The notes beneath the pieces were generated by a model, which saw only the letters and a list, made by a program, of their open reading frames with translations, searched no databases and was not told the origin of the DNA. Shown piece by piece: positions 63,725 to 64,000 of a stretch of DNA of 64,000 nt. This DNA comes from Cucumis sativus (taxonomy: Eukaryota; Streptophyta; Magnoliopsida; Cucurbitales; Cucurbitaceae). A program made the position numbers and the translations under genes. The first letter of the stretch is position 1. Every line of letters begins with the position of its first letter. The stretch lies in contig NC_026657.2 in the NCBI RefSeq assembly GCF_000004075.3, positions 34,458,732-34,522,731 of the forward strand. The letters are read 5' to 3'.

Positions 63725-64000
63725 GAGAAGCCAAATAAGATTAAAATGGTTGTTAGTAATATTGAGCTTTATAAGTACATGTTATGTGTTATCATACATT
63801 TTTACTTTCTCTCTTATATTATTTATATTGATGATGTAACATATTTATATATGATATATACACATATACACACACTCTTAGATATAAAATGTCTACGTGA
63901 TCTCTCTTTTGGAGGATGGTCGATCGTTTGGGACAATTTATAAGTTACGATATCATGTTAGATAATATATGATGCTTCATTTCAAAACCAATAATAGTAG

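Noticed and set aside
1-64000. CRISPR arrays, operons or bacterial-type defence systems.
   Set aside because: The window is clearly plant nuclear DNA; no regular short repeat-spacer array was seen.

Overview
This 64 kb window is AT-rich nuclear DNA from a dicot plant. The evidence is GT-AG (and one GC-AG) introns, TATA boxes, CT-rich 5' leaders, chloroplast transit peptides, a nuclear tRNA-Pro, and tRNA-derived SINEs and retroelement debris between genes. Protein wording and the style of the dispersed repeats point to a cucurbit (Cucumis-like). That placement is inference; a database search would settle it.

Layout, left to right. 96-5860 (+): 3' part of the protein farnesyltransferase beta subunit (ERA1/FTB), 12 exons in the window, one intron with a GC donor and one carrying a SINE. 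8071-11679 (-): complete beta-carbonic anhydrase, 9 exons, chloroplast form, with a plausible second start. 15702-20608 (-): complete 10-exon LSF1 (PDZ-like, dual-specificity phosphatase and CBM48 domains; leaf starch breakdown). 25469-26275 (-): single-exon DUF1645 protein. 30545-32185 (-): 3-exon QRT3-like pectin-acting protein. 38520-45362 (+): 5-exon SNL6-type cinnamoyl-CoA-reductase-like dehydrogenase with a 3.8 kb first intron containing an internal tandem repeat. 46394-47251 (+): single-exon charged protein I do not recognise. About 48400-48735 (-): promoter-like block (two site II elements, TATA box, telo-box) with no convincing protein downstream, possibly a non-coding RNA gene. 50805-51380 (-): plastid ribosomal protein L12. 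51613-51684 (-): tRNA-Pro(UGG). 59717-63580 (-): 3-exon R2R3-MYB of the MYB21/24/305 group.

The genes are independently transcribed and form no operon. Three act in the chloroplast (carbonic anhydrase, LSF1, L12); QRT3-like and MYB21-like are expected to act in flowers; FTB links to ABA signalling and SNL6-like to phenylpropanoid or defence metabolism. Every multi-exon model closes in frame across all splice junctions, which is the main support for the coordinates. For spliced genes the feature span covers the coding region and exon limits are in the evidence text.

Intergenic DNA (about 5.9-8.0, 11.7-15.7, 20.7-25.5, 26.4-30.5, 32.3-38.4, 45.4-46.4, 47.3-50.8 and 51.7-59.7 kb) is mostly AT-rich and low in information. 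It holds SINE, LINE and LTR-element remnants, a duplicated 0.45-0.5 kb segment, microsatellites and one orphan exon-like fragment. I saw no clear novel multi-gene system. The items most worth a second look are the unrecognised protein at 46.4 kb, the promoter-like block at 48.4-48.7 kb, the tandem repeat in the SNL6-like intron, and the paired SINE insertions with intact target-site duplications.
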